Source of the DNA: Dryocosmus kuriphilus
Lineage: Eukaryota; Arthropoda; Insecta; Hymenoptera; Cynipidae
DNA length: 64,000 bases
Assembly (NCBI GenBank): GCA_038277395.1
Contig: CM076190.1
Location: 231,852,082-231,916,081, forward strand
Reading direction: 5' to 3'
The translations under genes were made by a program, and so were the position numbers. Under the pieces are notes generated by a model. The model was not told the DNA's origin. It did not search any database and worked only from the letters and a program-made list of their open reading frames with translations. Below are positions 62,983 to 64,000 of this stretch, piece by piece (the first letter of the stretch is position 1; every line of letters begins with the position of its first letter).

Positions 62983-64000
62983 CGAGGGCCTACCCAAAAG
63001 AAGCCGAACTACTTTTGTACAAAGTTATTATTTTGATTTTTCTACAAAAAACATTTAATCTCCTTCAAAGTACTCTCCATTGGAGACAATACACTTATCT
63101 AATCTTTTATTCCATTGTTCGAAACATTTTTCAAATTCCTCTTTTGTGATGCTTGACAGCGCCTCCGTCGTTTTTTCCTTCACTTCAGCTACGTCCGCAA
63201 AACGCTTTCCTTTCATGTCCCTTTTCATTCGGGGGAATAAAAAAAAGTCACAGGGGGCTAAATCGGGTGAATAGGGTGGGTGAGGAACAGTGGCCATGCT
63301 ATTTTTGGTCAAAAATCGGCGCACAGAAAGAGCTGTGTGAGCAGGGGCGTTGTCGTGGTGGAAAAACCAGTCCCCCGACTGTCACAAATCAGGCCTTTTC
63401 CGTCGTAAACTGTTGCGCAACCTTTTCAAGACTTCCAGGTAAAATGCCTGATTAACTGTCTGACCCGGTGGAACAAATTCTGAATGGACGACTCCTCTCA
63501 CATCGAAAAAACAAATGAGCATCGTCTTAATGTTTGACCTCACCTGACGAGCTTTTTTAGGGCGAGGCGAATTTTGAGTCTTCCATTGACTTGACTGTTG
63601 CTTAGTTTCAGGATCGTATCCATAACACCACGATTCGTCACCTGCTATGACCTTGGAAAAAAAGTTTGTATCATTTTGGAGTTCCTCCTTCAAAGCAGAG
63701 CATGCTTGCACGCGGCCTTGTTTTTGCTCTGGAATCAGCAGTCGAGGAACAAATTTTGCAGCCACCCTTCTCATCCCCAAATCTTCACTTAGAATTCTCT
63801 GTACTGAACTCCAACTCACGCCAGATTTCTCCACAACTTCTTCGATGGTCCTTCGTCGATCTTCCAGGATGATTTCACGAATTTTTTCAACATTTTCGTC
63901 GGTTCGGGCCGTCGAAGGACGTCCAGAGCGAGGTTGATCGTCAATTGACATTTCCCACACTTTTAAAACGAGAAAACCACTCGAACACTTGAGTTTTTCC
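62983..64000 (-). mobile_element. mariner element 2, duplicated copy (partial)
   Basis: Copy of 50330-51655 with the same internal TGA (63382-63384). It also has a one-base insertion near 63955 that breaks the frame upstream of E-M-S-I-D-D-Q. The right TIR is outside the window. Confidence 0.92.

Larger units (their letters stand above)
60450..64000 (+). repeat. Segmental duplication, copy 2 (runs off the window)
   Basis: Near-identical to 47807-51346. One-base differences include TTTAATG/TTTAAATG, GGTAAACA/GGTAAAACA, TGGTCCGT/TGGTCGT and TTTCCCCAC/TTTCCCACAC. The left boundary adjoins the inverted-repeat element ending at 60449. Confidence 0.95.

Overview
This is eukaryotic DNA from a large, repeat-rich, AT-rich genome. 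An insect is most likely, and a hymenopteran is plausible but not proven. The reasons are mariner elements with D34D transposases, Penelope-like elements with hammerhead ribozymes, DIRS-type tyrosine-recombinase retrotransposons, a gypsy/errantivirus relic, tRNA-headed repeats, and long arrays of degenerate TTGAAAATTCA-type intron sequence. There are no bacterial operons, rRNA genes or CRISPR arrays. Many frame breaks lie in homopolymer runs, so some may be sequencing errors rather than true mutations.

The one likely host gene spans 11790-48315 on the plus strand. It has a TATA-like box, a signal-peptide exon, three homologous 30-nt micro-exons (each in phase 1 and each restoring a glycine), an 81-nt exon and a terminal coiled-coil-like exon. 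All splice sites are GT-AG and the predicted product is a secreted protein of about 119 residues. Its last two exons occur again at 60623-60958, inside a recent direct segmental duplication of at least 3.5 kb (47807-51346 and 60450-64000).

Layout: 1-1756 gypsy/errantivirus pol-env relic, interrupted at 1757-3669 by an ORF1-only LINE. 3680-6855 AT-rich DNA with a long inverted repeat. 6924-8216 mariner. 8278-10473 decayed mariner-like element carrying two tRNA-headed repeats. 11733-23440 first half of the micro-exon gene, with a gypsy gag relic (12745-13830) and a DIRS relic (13920-16850) in its first intron. 23445-47640 the fourth intron, almost entirely transposons: Penelope family 2 (23873-26735) with a hammerhead; a palindromic tRNA-bearing foldback insertion (26748-27412); mariner-like elements (28030-29826, 29836-30005, 46767-47640); and a nest in which an LTR-like sequence holds a Penelope family 1 cluster (32674-45870), which in turn holds a 5-kb DIRS element (39451-44506). 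47979-48315 last exons. 48543-52770 a 4.2-kb element with long diverged terminal inverted repeats, containing a GC-rich section and a second mariner. 52771-60449 mostly noncoding, with satellites, possible CTCF-like and ATF/C-EBP-like motifs, and another inverted-repeat element (57570-60449). 60450-64000 second duplication copy.

The mobile elements look non-functional as they stand: each transposase, RT or gag examined has at least one stop, frameshift or deletion. The DIRS and Penelope copies are nevertheless nearly complete and could be recent. The micro-exon gene, a predicted spliceosomal intron in the DIRS gag, the LINE lacking an RT, and the palindromic tRNA insertion are the most unusual items.
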